Counted from the stretch's first letter, positions 47,820-59,921 are shown. The stretch is DNA of 64,000 nt from Hermatobates lingyangjiaoensis (GCA_026182355.1 JAPFBL010001929.1:1054501-1118500); one strand, 5' to 3'. Program-made: numbers and translations. The notes: generated by a model not told the origin, from the sequence alone.

Positions 47820-48140
47820 AGAGGGACAGGTTAACTCAGTGGCAACATGGCCTCCTCTGGACTGGTAGGTCCGGGGTTCAATACTCATCATGGTCTTCGA
47901 TTTATTCATGTAGGAGGTGAAAACATCTGTGAACGTTGTTTACCTGTACGATATCAGGTACTCGTTAAAAAGCTCTTCCTATTCTAAATACACTTGAGTT
48001 GGGCAAAGTTTGTGACTCCCGATATAAAATGTTCATTGTGTGGTATCACAGAGGGCCTATCTCCAGAACTATCTCCAATCTTTGGCCTACGTGTGTTCTC
48101 TTCTCGAGCTGCCACTGCAACCTAACCAAACCTACTCAAT
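47820..48140 (+). mobile_element. tRNA-SINE, tail type B, full length
   Basis: Head GGACAGGTTAACTCAGTGGC, B box CGGGGTTCAATACTC, body with an internal deletion after GAACGTTG, tail TGTGTGGTATCACAGAGGGC, CTACGTGTGTTCTCTTCTCG, CCACTGCAACCTAACCAAAC. Confidence 0.9.
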
Positions 48141-48776
48141 CAAGTATTTTACTTCTTCAAGAAACATATTCACTCCATGTAACAAAAACATCCTAGTATT
48201 TTTTGTAGTATTGTAGTATCTACAATTTTTTTTTGTTTTTGTGTATTATCTACAGACCTAAATAACAAGTATTCTTCTGATCAATCCATACATTTTAAAG
48301 TTGAAGAAATTAACTTAATATTATGCAATCAGATAGTGAATTTATTAATCATCTTATAAAAATATTGTCAACCGGTAAGCACTTTTTCTAAGCATACATG
48401 AGCTGTTAATTTTGAGAAAAGAAGTTCAGACAACAGATTTCTAATTCTGTTGTTTGTTGTAATTCTCGATCTTCACAACTGATGAAGAATAATTTTTCGA
48501 TCAAAAGATGTTTGTATAAAAGATCTTTTATTGTTCCAAGGTGTTTTAATATTTACACCGGAGCACTGATACTGTAAGGCCCAAGTTTTTTTTTTATTGT
48601 ACTTCCTACACAATCAAGAGGTCACAACACTTGTTCAGTATACATATAAAACAGCTTTGTTTTTAATCACGTCAGTTTGTACGTGATGGGTGTGAAGTTG
48701 CCGGTTTCTCTGGACCCTGGCTTGCTTTGCAGCAGCAATTGGAGTAGGTTACTTTATTTCTCTTGTTTTCATCAGA

Positions 48777-49090
48777 TATAGACATTGCCCGTTATACTAT
48801 CTCTTTCACCGAAAATCACCCCAGTTACACAATTCTATTTCCAGCTGTAGCCTTTTGTACTTTCGCTTTTCAAAAATTTTATTACTGCTGCAATATAATA
48901 GTTATTAAAGTTACTAATGATATTATTTGCATCAATGGTATGATATCAAAAATAACCGAATATATTGATAAGGGATCAATCACTATCTGTACTACCTCCA
49001 GGAATGAAAGACCAATGAACAATCTCCTATTTAGGCATTTATGTTATACCTAATATTATATTATGCCTAAATGGAACATCATATATTTTA
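48777..49090 (-). repeat. Dispersed repeat with relic frame, copy 1 (inverted to 58965)
   Basis: Its reverse complement aligns with 58965-59270: AGATAGTGATTGATCC, TTATCAAT, TTATTTTTG, TGATGCA.ATAATATCATTA, TTTTTGAAAAGCGAAAGT. The outer end (49031-49075) is an AT-rich palindrome CCTATTTAGGCAT...ATGCCTAAATGG. On the sense (-) strand this copy has stops, so it is degenerate. Confidence 0.8.
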
Positions 49091-49109
49091 TACCCCAGAA
49101 GTATGATAT

Positions 49110-50096
49110 GTTTACTTCTAATAAAGTTGAATTAGTTGAATATCTAACCGCAGATTAAGATATTCTAATGTGACAAAACACGGGCGATAATAAAACTTTT
49201 TGCCATAAAACTTATGTTAATGACACTATACTATCGTTAGTTTTTTTTTTTGAAAGTTGGCAGCTTGCCAAGACGAAAAGGAGGACAATTACTGTTGGAA
49301 ATATTTACCAACTATTCTGTTTCATAATTGAATAAAATGTAGAATTCAGTATGTACTTGAACAAATCTCGTATGAAGTTGTTTGTTTCTGACTTCAAAAC
49401 ATAAACTGATAATTTGGTTCATTTGTATATTGGCACTCGTTTCAGTTATAGATGATTCTCCTTTTGATTTATTCAATTTTACCTCAGTCATTTTCATAGA
49501 AGTAGGGATCATTAACGACTCCCAGTAGTATATTAATGGTGATCCTAGAAGATAGCCCCTACCATGTTAGGACTTACCTCATCGAATATAATTTAAAATA
49601 TTCATCTTTAAGCGCTGGCAAGTTTCCAGTTTCTGTCAGTACATAGAATTATCATATTTGATAGACGTATAAACACGCATACGCTTTTAACTATTGCCCA
49701 GAATCATCATTGAAACGGAATACATCATAAAAACAGCTTTTAGCTTTGATTTTTTAGTATTTTGTCTATCAAATTGGACCTTATTTTGATAGGGGAAACA
49801 CCTATCACATTTATATCTATTGTAATCTCATAAATAAGCAGGTATATTGAAATTGTGAATAACTTCTACTTGATTGTGCTGTAAAAAGTTTTTTTTGTAT
49901 CAGCAAGACATATCTAATGAAACAGAGTCAATATACTCTGGCTCCTGCGTTGGTAGATACATGATAATTTATAAATATCCGGTATTGTTATATAACAAAA
50001 TTTAACAAACAGAGCTTTTGAAGGGACGTTGTTCAATCTTATTGTGACAGAGTTTCTGCATATAATCCAACATGGGTGTTTATCAGTTAAAGAGAG
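49110..50096. other. AT-rich DNA, no gene seen
   Basis: No repeat or exon recognised. Confidence 0.4.
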
Positions 50097-50190
50097 TCCA
50101 GGGAACTGGATTAGTCCAGTGGCAACCTGCTCACCTCTGGTAGGTCTGGGGTTCAATTCCCACTTTGGCAAACATTTATTCACTTAGGAC
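50097..50190 (+). mobile_element. tRNA-SINE head fragment
   Basis: CAGGGAACTGGATTAGTCCA, GTGGCAACCTGCTCACCTC, B box GGGGTTCAATTCCC. It breaks off after TTTATTCACTTAGG. Confidence 0.75.
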
Positions 50191-50611
50191 CATGCTTCTG
50201 AAATGCTGCGCCTTGGAAGATACCCAGGTGCTTCTCAAGATAACAGAAGATCAAATTTATATAACAGATTTATATTTTCAAAATTTCCATCCTTTTTATT
50301 TTTATTCGAAAGACCATGGTTTTCAAGCCTGAGTCAAATTTCCTCCAATTGATGTTTAATCAATTCAATGTTCAATTTACTGGAAGGTATATTTCTTTAA
50401 TCTTTAAGCAGCAATGGATAATACTTTCTCTTTTCCTTTCCTTGAGGATTTAAATAATTTGTCACTGATCTCTCTCACTATAAAACAATTCCTTTTAATT
50501 TCCTACCATTTTCCTATTTGCAAAATTTAGGACTATTTAAAATCAACGATGCACCACAAAGCTTGGGTTATTTCATAGGTGCGCTCTGAAGTAAAAAAGT
50601 TTGAGAAACAC

Positions 50612-50795
50612 TGACTTAGAAGGACAATAAATCTGTGTACGTCATCCCTCGGAGAGGGATCCCTAGTATTACATAAGTCAGGTAAAATTTAGGATTCCCT
50701 ATGTAGCAGAATGTTCATTGTCTTGTTTTATAAAGGACCAATGTTGGGGCTTTGTATATATTTTTGTAGGACTGCAACCTAACCTCACCTAGCAC
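50612..50795 (+). mobile_element. tRNA-SINE, tail type B, 5' truncated
   Basis: AATAAATCTGTGTACGTCAT, CCCTCGGAGAGG, then a deletion to AGTCAGGTAAAATTTAGG, ATGTTCATTGTC, and GACTGCAACCTAACCTCACC. With 50097-50190 it could be one element split by 420 bp. Confidence 0.82.
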
Positions 50796-51526
50796 TCATT
50801 CCTTCTACACACATGTAACTTTTAATTAATGCTACATTCAAATAAACTTGTCATATTAATAATATGTACATACTCATTTCATTTCATATATAAAGTTAGA
50901 AACATGCATATCTTAAAAACACCAACTAACATACCCATTGTAGAATGCACTGGTTCCAGTTAGATCGTCAAAGTAGAGCAATATTGAGCATAGTTAGAAA
51001 TTGGATGAGTGACACAATGTGTTTTTCATTCCCCGGAAGGAATGAAGTCCTCAGAAGAGAAAACGATGAAGTAAACTATCTTTATACCAGAACTATCTGA
51101 AAATAGTAAGACTAAATAACTAATTTAACACCCATAATTTAAATCAAATTAAATTCTCTGATACACTTTTATCATCTATACAACATACACGTTTTTATTA
51201 AGACTTATATACACTTAAAATAATTTAACTTCAGTATTCTAACAGTAGATCAGCAACGAAACCAATCTAAAACGTTTCTCTAAGACTCTAAGAAATATCA
51301 CCTGTTGGTGTGAAGTAAATATCAACACGTAAACGTTGCTCATTGGCTCCTATTTATTTAAATAAAGAATCATTGGCAAAAACTATATAAGCTGTACAAA
51401 AATCTTCTACGAATTGTATTTTTATTAGTTTTTAAAAATACAAAAATTGGATTTTTTATAAACAAGAATTGTATTTATTAGTTTTCTAATTATTTCTATT
51501 AATCAAAAATTTAATTATTACATTTT

Positions 51527-51838
51527 AAGGGGCCAGGTTAGCTGAGTGGTTAACGTACTCGCCTCAGGGCTGTTAGTCCGGGGTTCGATCCCCATCTGGC
51601 CCTCGATTTATTCACTCGATAGGTGAATAAATCTGAGTACGTCATCCCTCGGAGAGGACGTTAAGCCGTCAGTCCCGAGCCTGTACGATGTCAGGTACTC
51701 ATTAAAGATCCCTACTCGAAATGCACTTGAGTTAGCCAAAATTTAGGACTCCCAGTGTAGAATCACCGACCAAACAAGAAGCTGGTAAACGGCTGACGTT
51801 ATAACCCACTAGGGGATCGGTTTATACAATAAAAAAAA
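51527..51838 (+). mobile_element. tRNA-SINE, tail type A, full length with target duplication
   Basis: Head GGGGCCAGGTTAGCTGAGTG, B box GGGGTTCGATCCCC, TCTGGCCC closing the acceptor-like stem, complete body and tail to CTAGGGGATCGGTTTATACA and A-run. AATTATTACATTT (51513-51525) and AATTATTAAATTT (51837-51849) form a 13-bp target-site duplication with one change. Confidence 0.97.
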
Positions 51839-52189
51839 TTATTAAATTTCATGTAGATCAATTCAGACAATACTATTTCTATAAACACAGTACACACATA
51901 CATCCACAGAAAAAGTTCATAATAAATTATTGAAATAAATGGATATATCGATATAAAGTTTCGATGGTAACAAGTTTCAAAACTGGTTTATGACCTTTTG
52001 ACAGGTATATTTTCTCAGAATGACAACCTTGAAAACAAAATATAACTCACATTCATGTTATTATTATAAAGGATATATCTTGCTTTATTTGGGTATGTTT
52101 TACTTTTGAATATTAAAGAAGAAAATGCTTAAAAGAATGTTTGGAACTAATTATAAAACTTTCTTGACTTGAATAAATTGGTGTTTAAG

Positions 52190-52640
52190 CTATTGGACAT
52201 TATAGAGGTGTCCATTAGGAAAGCGATGGGAGTGGACAGGTCAGGCAACAGAGTTAAGGAAGGTGAAGAAAGAGGGCTAAAAACGTTCTCTCTCCTTTAA
52301 AGATTACCAAAGGCAATGAAATCGGAGACGCCTAAAACACCTTTCCTGTCGGTCCCAAAGACGACAAAGCAATAAAATTCTTCCCCCCAACAACTCAATA
52401 CAACTTAACTGTCTAACAAGACATGTGTGCACCTCTTAAAAACTACAGGCTGATTTAATTTTATCTGTAGAAAATATTTGACTGGAAATGATTTTTATTA
52501 CGCCCTTTGGCTGCGGCTATCAGAAGGAACGTTCCTTATTTTATTACCTTCTGGCATTTAAGCTCACTAGAATCAGCGAATACTGGCAAAACTACTTCAG
52601 TCTCCCCATAGAAGTCTTTTAAACCTTTTATACTTGCTTC
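52190..52640. promoter_or_regulatory. Candidate conserved non-coding element
   Basis: Unique, GC-richer block with TCF-like CTTTAAAGATTACCAAAGG near 52295. No repeat family or open frame of note. Inferred from composition only. Confidence 0.25.
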
Positions 52641-53127
52641 TTCCTTTTCTAGCATAGCTTCATAATACATTTACATTTCAATTTTTTTTTCCTACTGTTT
52701 CATTTATTACTTTTTAAAAATAAATTCCCGCCATTCTTTTATTGAAACATTCTTTTCATAGTTCAAATTCAATGTTTTACGAACATATTTATAAAAGATT
52801 TTTTTATCTTATTTCTATAAAAAGTTTGTTCATGTTAAAAACTAAATAACAACATTCTACTGATTGAAAATGCTTTCCAAGTAAATAATTTCTTTTATTC
52901 GAACATCTTGCAAAAGTAAGATTACAATTACATAGACATGAAATGATCAATATTTTTTTTTAAAAAAAAAAAAACAAAAGTTAATGTATTTCATAGTTTT
53001 AAACAAGCTTATCATGCATACGTTGATCAGAATCATAGTTTGCGAAGACTCAGTTTTGAAAGCACGGGTGATCAGACCTCAATGTTTATACTTGGCTTTC
53101 GGGTTGCCCTAGGAAAAGAAAGTATTG

Positions 53128-53352
53128 TGTAAATTATCACCTATCATAAGATGTGGGTTTCCCAAAATACTAAGTTGACTGTTCATTGAGAGTTTAAAGT
53201 GTTTTCATACTCAAGTTTACAGAAAGTGTGGATAGTTTGTTAATTACTACCTATTTTAGCTATGGGTTTCCCACAATACAAAGTTGACTGTTTATTGAGA
53301 GCTTAAAGTGTTTTCATACTCAAGTTTACAGAAAGTGTGGATAGTTTGTCTA
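53128..53352 (+). repeat. Tandem duplication, 109-bp period
   Basis: Two units share GGGTTTCCCA.AATAC, AAGTTGACTGTT.ATTGAGAG, and AAAGTGTTTTCATACTCAAG through AGAAAGTGTGGATAGTTTGT. The 3' halves are nearly identical and the 5' halves have diverged. Confidence 0.92.
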
Positions 53353-53374
53353 AAGCACTGCTCTAGAGAGCCTT

Positions 53375-53640
53375 CCCTTCCTGGGTGAGGAACCACAGCC
53401 ACCACTAGTCCAACAACAACGTCGGGGCATGTGAAAACCTAAAAGTATCCTGCTTGGGCTTCCTCACCCCATTGGTACCGACCATATTTTAGAAGTTCTC
53501 AGGTTTAGGTCTCCAAACCCAAGTCCTACTGAGCCTGCTTTGGCTTTAGGTAAGGTCTGCGGTCGCCAAACCTTCCACCTATTGGTCAGAATATACTCAA
53601 TCACCTAACCTGTTGCCCACTCCGACGTATTGTCACAAGA
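53375..53640 (+). mobile_element. Relic related to 8830-9010
   Basis: Shares TGGGTGAG.AACCA, CAGCCAC, ACTGAGCC/ACTGAACCT and TTA(C/G)GGTAAGGTC-like strings in the same order with the GC-richer block at 8830-9010. It is a dispersed repeat of unknown class. Confidence 0.5.
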
Positions 53641-54236
53641 AAATCATTGTGTCTTTCACCTCAGAGAAGAAAAATCCTTCCAGCAGAGATATTCCTGAAC
53701 CCTCACGACGGAATGCAGCTACAACACGAGACGTATATGCTACAACAAGCTTTATATTGAAAACAAGTAACAAGTAAGGGATTGAAAACAGTGTAAAAAA
53801 ATATTAAAGACAATAATAATCCTATACAATTATTATTTTCTTTTTTTTTAATAAAATAGAGAACTTTTTTTAAAACAACGAATCCGCAAAAACAAAACAC
53901 GAAAGCTTTATAACTCAATAATAACTTTTCAGGTGTTATATATGAAAAAATTAAACAAAATAATTGATTTCTACTTTACTGTCATGTAATTTTCAATTTT
54001 TTTTCGAGTTTTTCTTTATACTAAATTCTACGATTTTATTTTTCTACCTAAGATCATGTTCCTCAATATTAGTCAGATAGAGACTACTATTTTATTAAGG
54101 GTATTTTTATACTAGAGCATGAACATTAAAATATTAAACTTTAAAATTTACTTCTTTCGCTTCAAGTATACTTCTTTTATATATAACTGATTAGAAAGCG
54201 GACTTTTTGGTAAATCAAACACAGTATTGTGAACAT

Positions 54237-54246
54237 TATATATATA

Positions 54247-54296
<50 letters not shown>
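54237..54296. repeat. (AT)n microsatellite
   Basis: Nearly pure AT tract broken once by ATCTAT. Confidence 0.95.
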
Positions 54297-54297
<1 letters not shown>

Positions 54298-54837
54298 TAT
54301 CCTGCTTATAAGTAAAATTTATTTTATATAAATACAAGACACTACGAAAATATATATATAGATAGTTAATATTATAAACCTTTTGACATATATAAAGAAA
54401 AAAATGAAATGCTTAAACTAGAATAAATTTTTATAATAATCACACAAAAAAGCTTTGACTTGTATTTAAATACTTACACTCTAAAATAGGATGTTATTGG
54501 TACAGATAAGGTTTAATCAAGGGTCAGTTGTCCCTTTGCTTTTTGTTTATAAATTTCTAGTGAGGTAAATTGTACCTCGCAATATATTTGGCACAGACCA
54601 GTGTTTAAAAAAAAAATGATTACTTTTCTTTTATAGTAGGAACAAATTAAACGTCATCAAAAGATAAATAAACAGTCAAGTGAATACCTGATATTACCTT
54701 AACTAATATTACCACAAAGAATCTGGAAATATATTTCTTACTAAACCAACCCGGTTCACATCAAACTATGTTGACCTCACAAAACAATAAACATGGCAGT
54801 CACAACGAATTATACTCCTAAAAAAAATGTCTAAGCG

Positions 54838-54938
54838 ACTCTTAGAGACCAACAGTGTTGTCCAATAGTGGTGACCAACATTGTTGGTCCTCTAACAGTC
54901 GTTTCACTAGTGCGCTTGGTGTTCCTATCTCTTTTCCC

Positions 54939-55001
<63 letters not shown>

Positions 55002-55145
55002 TTAAAAGAAACTGTGATACATAGACTGAAACATAACAAAGACTCACTTTTCAATATTTCGACCGTAATGGCGGTCGTCCTCAGGAGAAGTGAATTGACG
55101 GACGGGCGACAGTCAACTGACTATATATATATATATATATATATT
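54838..55145. repeat. Foldback Y arm, (AT)n, foldback W-like arm, (AT)n
   Basis: 54838-54943 is a Y arm with a palindromic ACCAACATTGTTGGT. An AT tract follows (54943-54999). 55000-55120 holds, on the - strand, CTGAGGA-C-GACC-GCCATTAC-GGTC-GAAATATTG (core 55057-55085), the best-formed stem of the set. A second AT tract (55124-55145) closes it. Confidence 0.8.
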
Positions 55146-55359
55146 GTGTTGCTCTGTAGCAAGTTACTTTTTGTCTTATGACGGTAAATATCAATATATA
55201 GAAAGGAGGATCAGTTTATTGTATATAAGTCGTTTTTCTGTTTTTGGAGTGTCCCCACATTTACCGTTTCATTTTATCATTGTATATGTGTATTAAATGC
55301 AATGTCTTCAAACCAAAAAGAAAGAGAATACAAAAGAGAAAAGGTAAAATGAGTGGATT

Positions 55360-55640
55360 AGCTGTTTAATGAAGAATCCTTATTATTATTGTTTATTGGT
55401 GGAAGAGAATGAGGAGAGTGGAGTTAATTGCCTCTTGAAAGATTTAGTGTGTTTTGTCTGATAAGAGAGTACAAGGGCGCTGGGGCTTTATATCAACTGC
55501 GACTAATGGAACAAGTAATTCGACCAATTAGAGGGAGACTGAGCGCCTTCTCCGGGAGTAAATCACGGTAGACGTCTTAATCCTTCCAAGGCAGCCTCTC
55601 CTGCCGCGACTGCTTCCTTTTCCTTTTTCATTTCTTCATT
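55360..55640. promoter_or_regulatory. Candidate conserved non-coding element
   Basis: Contains Fox-like TTGTTTATTGG near 55390, GTTAATTGCC, and GTAATTCGACCAATTAGAGG with two homeodomain cores. GC-richer than the flanks, without repeat family or open frame. Confidence 0.3.
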
Positions 55641-55856
55641 CAAGTCTCTTGGAAACACTTTGCCTTCTTCTTTGAAAAAAAAAATCCACTGCTTCCTTCA
55701 TTTTATTTACTTATTCTATTATGTTCAACTGGTGTCATATATGAACTTACATAATACATTTCATGTAAATAACACATGTTGATTGCTTCTCAACGATAGT
55801 ACTTTGTACTTCTTCCTCATGACGACGGATGTCAATCCGTCAATCCGTATATATAT

Positions 55857-56345
55857 ATATTGATAAAAGTATTGACCGTGAAATAGAAACAAAATTAAAA
55901 TCTATCAGGACTTGGATAGTTTTAAGGTTCAAATTAAACTCTCATTGTCAACGTTTCGGTTTTTATTTAAAAATTTTTTTAAAGGAAAAGTATAAAATTT
56001 TGAAACAGAAAAATTAACTACTACATTAGAGATTATTTTACAAAGGAAAATAATCTGTGGATTTCAACAGCAATTGTCTAGTCTGAATGAACACGTGACA
56101 GTTCATTTGAACTTTAGTTTGAAAGTGACACGTGTTCATTCAAACTAGACAGTTGTTGTTGAAATCCACAAAATATTTTCTTTGTAAAATAATCTCTAAT
56201 GTAATACTTAGTTTTTTTGTTTCAAAATTTCATACTTTTGCCTATAGAAAAGGTTTTCAATAAAAACCGAAACGTTAGCAATGAGAGTTTAATTTGAACC
56301 TGAAGAACTGATCGAGTCCTGATAAATTTAAATTTTGTATATATA
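55857..56345. repeat. Nested palindrome: family Z arms around another inverted repeat
   Basis: Outer Z arms (TTGATAAAAGTATTGACCGT at left, CTGATCGAGTCCTGATAAAT at right) enclose an inner inverted repeat with arms of about 90 bp (ACATTAGAGATTATTTTACA ... GTGGATTTCAACA ... ACACGTG) centred near 56105. The right Z arm reads ACCGAAACGTTAGCAATGAG. Short AT tracts lie at both ends. Confidence 0.92.
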
Positions 56346-56607
56346 TTGTCGCGTTAAACTTTTCAGAATTCAGGAGATAATAACTATTTAAAATAATAGC
56401 GCAAGTTTTATATTTTTACAATTCAACTCAAATCAAAACAAAAGCAGAAGCCCCAGGTTGATTAGCAACACCACTCCACCTGGTCTGTCTTTAAGAATAT
56501 AAAAATACACTAAAACATTAAAATAATATATGCACTAAAAATAATAAAACATAACAACTAAAAATAATCGCTTCGCGTCTATATATATATATATACGAGT
56601 ATGAGCA

Positions 56608-56762
56608 AAAAATATTATGAAATGAGAAAACAAGACTAGGATCTTTTAAACGTAACAAGCGGTCTTCGTCAGAGTCAAAAATTCAACTGGAGTTTTTGTT
56701 TACTCATTTCATATTGTGGTTTGATCATTGATTGTTATTTTACGTGTTTACGTGAAATCTTT
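56608..56762. repeat. Foldback X, core-deleted
   Basis: The left arm is complete (ACAAGCGGTCTTCGTCAGAG). The right arm jumps from GAGTTTTTG to the terminus TTTCATATTGTGGTTTGATC, so it lost CTGACGA and GAAA. It ends CGTGAAATCTTTATATATAT. Confidence 0.85.
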
Positions 56763-56764
56763 AT

Positions 56765-56902
56765 ATATATAACTTCTGCCTACGAAAAAGGTTTTAAATA
56801 AACACCAAAACGTTGCAATGAGAGTTTAATTTGAATCTGAAGAATTGACCGAGTCCCGATAAACTTTAGCTTTTGTTTCTATTCCACGGTTGATACTTTT
56901 AT

Positions 56903-56942
<40 letters not shown>
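56765..56942 (+). repeat. Family Z right arm followed by (AT)n
   Basis: AAAGGTTTTAAATAAACACC, AAAACGTTGCAATGAGAG, AATTGACCGAGTCCCGATAA, then GTTGATACTTTTATCAATAT running into (AT)n at about 56904-56942. Confidence 0.85.
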
Positions 56943-56948
<6 letters not shown>

Positions 56949-57009
56949 GAAACAGGTATAACTCACTTCTATATTTCAACGATTGTCATCATCATGTGAA
57001 GAAAGTGAT

Positions 57010-58960
57010 TAACAAGTGAAAAACGAATAAATGAGGACAGAGAAAATCTATGCTAGCCAATCAGTGTTACTACTAAAAAAAAAATTTGGAGTGGTCTACA
57101 TTCAACTTTACTATAAGTAAACATAATGTCAAATTCATTAACCACCAACTGATGTTTTCTGTAGTTTATATTTAAATCAATACGAGTCATTTGTTTAAAT
57201 TTCTTTATTATTAATAATAATTGTGAATATGACATCGGATAAAAATTATTAAACTGAGGTTCTTAAACTTATCGGAATCGTACGCTCTGCAGTCATAATG
57301 TTGTCATGCCATTGTTGTAAATCAATTTAAATTCAGATTTTATGTTCATTAATGGCCTTCATAAATTTAAATAGAGAAGTATTCCTCACTTTTATAGCTG
57401 TAGGTATAATTGGACAGAAATCTTTGCCCATTCTGAGATGATTGCTTCGAATACAGATATAAAGTGATCAAGAGTTTCTACCCCTTCTAAACACAGCTTG
57501 AATTCTTTGTACGATGTCAAATACAGCTTCTATTCATAGTAATAAATTTAATAATTTAATTGTAACAATACAAAATAAGAGAAAAAATAAGAGATACTAT
57601 TGTTTAAGTCCAGAAATAACTAAGAAACATTTTGAAAATAGGTATAACTAATATACTAAATAACTGTTTTCAAAGATATTAAAAGTTGTTTTTTAAATTT
57701 TGTTATAGAAATAATCAAATTGATTCAGTTTGACAAAATCGTTGCGCCCACAAAAGTCAACGTAATATATGGTGGTAATTTTGTGTTCTTAGTGAAGAGA
57801 AAATAAATATAAACTGTATATACGTATACAAGAATAAACAAAATAAGAATGTTATGAAAATAATATAAATGGTTAAAAACATAATATTGCTAGATAAGCG
57901 TGGTTAGTCTAAAGAATAATTAATATACTTGTAGTATTAAAAAGAAAATTAATATAATATTTCCACTGACCCTAATTATGACTTTCAATACCTTCTGTAT
58001 TCTTGCATTATCATTTAATCAACGTAAACTCATATTTAAAACATATATTAAACTAAATTTTCAATAAGACCACATTTGAATTAATTTCAAACTGTTACAA
58101 GTGAAATGGACGTCGTATAGAAACGAAATTAAAAATTAAAATGATTTGGAAAAAAAATGAGAGCTATGATTGGTTGAAATAAACATTTGATAGAAAAGAC
58201 ATGCGCAGTATGTATCGTTGGTGCCAAATGAAAGGAGTAATTATGTATATATTAAATACAGACCTATGAATCTTAAGTTATATTGATTTCAACTATTTTA
58301 AAAATTTCTTTTCATTCAGTTTATACTTTGATAAGAGTAACATTGTTTTACTGGCATTCTTTAATTTAATGCACTCCGTATTACAAAGTATTCTTTTTAT
58401 TTAGAACAAATAGTTACAGAGAGTCAATTTTGCTATAAGTAAAAAATATCAAACTAGTCTACAACATAATGATTTTTGCCTCCTCAAGAACTTTCCCATT
58501 CAATCATAGATCAAGATTTTTATATTTTTTTGAAAAAATACCTTTTTTTTGCTTTAAAACTTTGAATATTTTTTTCAATTATTCTCTAATTAAATCATGA
58601 ATATACTTAATGATTAATGTGTATTTTATATCGATGTCATAAATGTTTACCCCTTTATCCAATATAGTGTAGTCCGACATCATTGCATCTTGTTCTCAAA
58701 AGCACATTTTAACTGATTATTATTAATTTTTAAAAATTTAATTAATTACGCAAAAAATAAATTAGATAAATGAAATGTCAATATATTTATGTTCTAGAAG
58801 CTAAATATAATAATAAAGCTGTAATAATAACAATTTACATAAAAATTTAATAAACTCTTTATTTATGTAATATGATTATAAATTAATGAAAAAAATGCTT
58901 TAAAGACGTATATAAAAAAACTTGGAGTGACCTGCACTACAAATAAATATCAAACATCTT
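57010..58960. other. AT-rich DNA, no gene seen
   Basis: No SINE or foldback recognised in nearly 2 kb, apart from GGAGTGGTCTACATTCAACT at 57088, which recurs near 33390. No exon seen. Confidence 0.45.
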
Positions 58961-58964
58961 GGGT

Positions 58965-59270
58965 ATATAATATATAATGTCCCATTTAGGCATAATATAA
59001 ATGTCTAAATAGGAGAGGTTTATTAGACTTTCATTCATGGAGGTAGTAAAGATAGTGATTGATCCACTTATCAATGTATACGCTTATTTTTGTATATCAC
59101 ACCACTGATGCATATAATATCATTACTGCACCTGCAGAAGTAATAACATTTTTGAAAAGCGAAAGTGTACATTTCGTGTTACGAAATAATCACTTAGAGG
59201 AGAACATAACTATTGTTCCAGGCAGTGGATATCATACATATTTTATCTGACCTCATTCCTACATTGAACA
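58965..59270 (+). repeat. Dispersed repeat with open frame, copy 2
   Basis: Starts with the palindrome CCATTTAGGCAT...ATGTCTAAATAGG (58982-59014) and carries an open frame at 59059-59250. The translation (TDAYNIITAPAEVITFLKSE and then VHFVLRNNHLEENITIVPGS) looks protein-like but I cannot assign it. It aligns in inverted orientation with 48777-49090. Confidence 0.75.
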
Positions 59271-59370
59271 TTTAAGACAAAGTTTCCAATTTAAAACTTG
59301 AAAATATTCCTATTTTTTTATCAGAAATTTCAAAATTTTGGACATATAATTTTGGACATATTTTCGTCCA

Positions 59371-59391
59371 AAATATATATATATATATATA
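59371..59391. repeat. (AT)n tract
   Basis: Flanked by the small inverted pair TATTTTCGTCCAAAATATA. Confidence 0.85.
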
Positions 59392-59511
59392 TTTTCGTCG
59401 AATTATCGATGTGAGTTATGTCTGTGTCTTTCTGTGTGTTTCCTTCGTTTTGAATTTATTTTATTTAAAAAAGTCTGCTGGACCGTTTCTTTTAATTGTA
59501 TATATATATAT

Positions 59512-59921
59512 ATCAATGATCAAACTACAATAAAAAAATGGGAAAACAAGACTAAGATCTTTCAATCGTAACAAGCGGTCTTCGTCAGAGTCAAAAACCC
59601 AGTTGGGTTTTTAACAAGACCGCTTGTTACGGTTGAAAGATCTTAGTCTTGTTTTCCCATTTCTTATTGTGGTTTGATCATTGATTGTTATTTCACGTGT
59701 TTATGTGAAATCTTTTTATCGATGAATACCATGTGCGATACCTACTCCTATTTCTGTCATCTTTTTGCTCTCTTCGTCCCTGTAGTGAAAAATTGTTTGT
59801 CCAGTTGGGTTTTTGACTCTGATGAAGACCGCTTGTTACGGTTGAAAGATCTTAGTCTTGTTTTCCCATTTTCTTATTGTGGTTTGATCATTGATTGTTA
59901 TTTCACGTGTTTATGTGAAAT

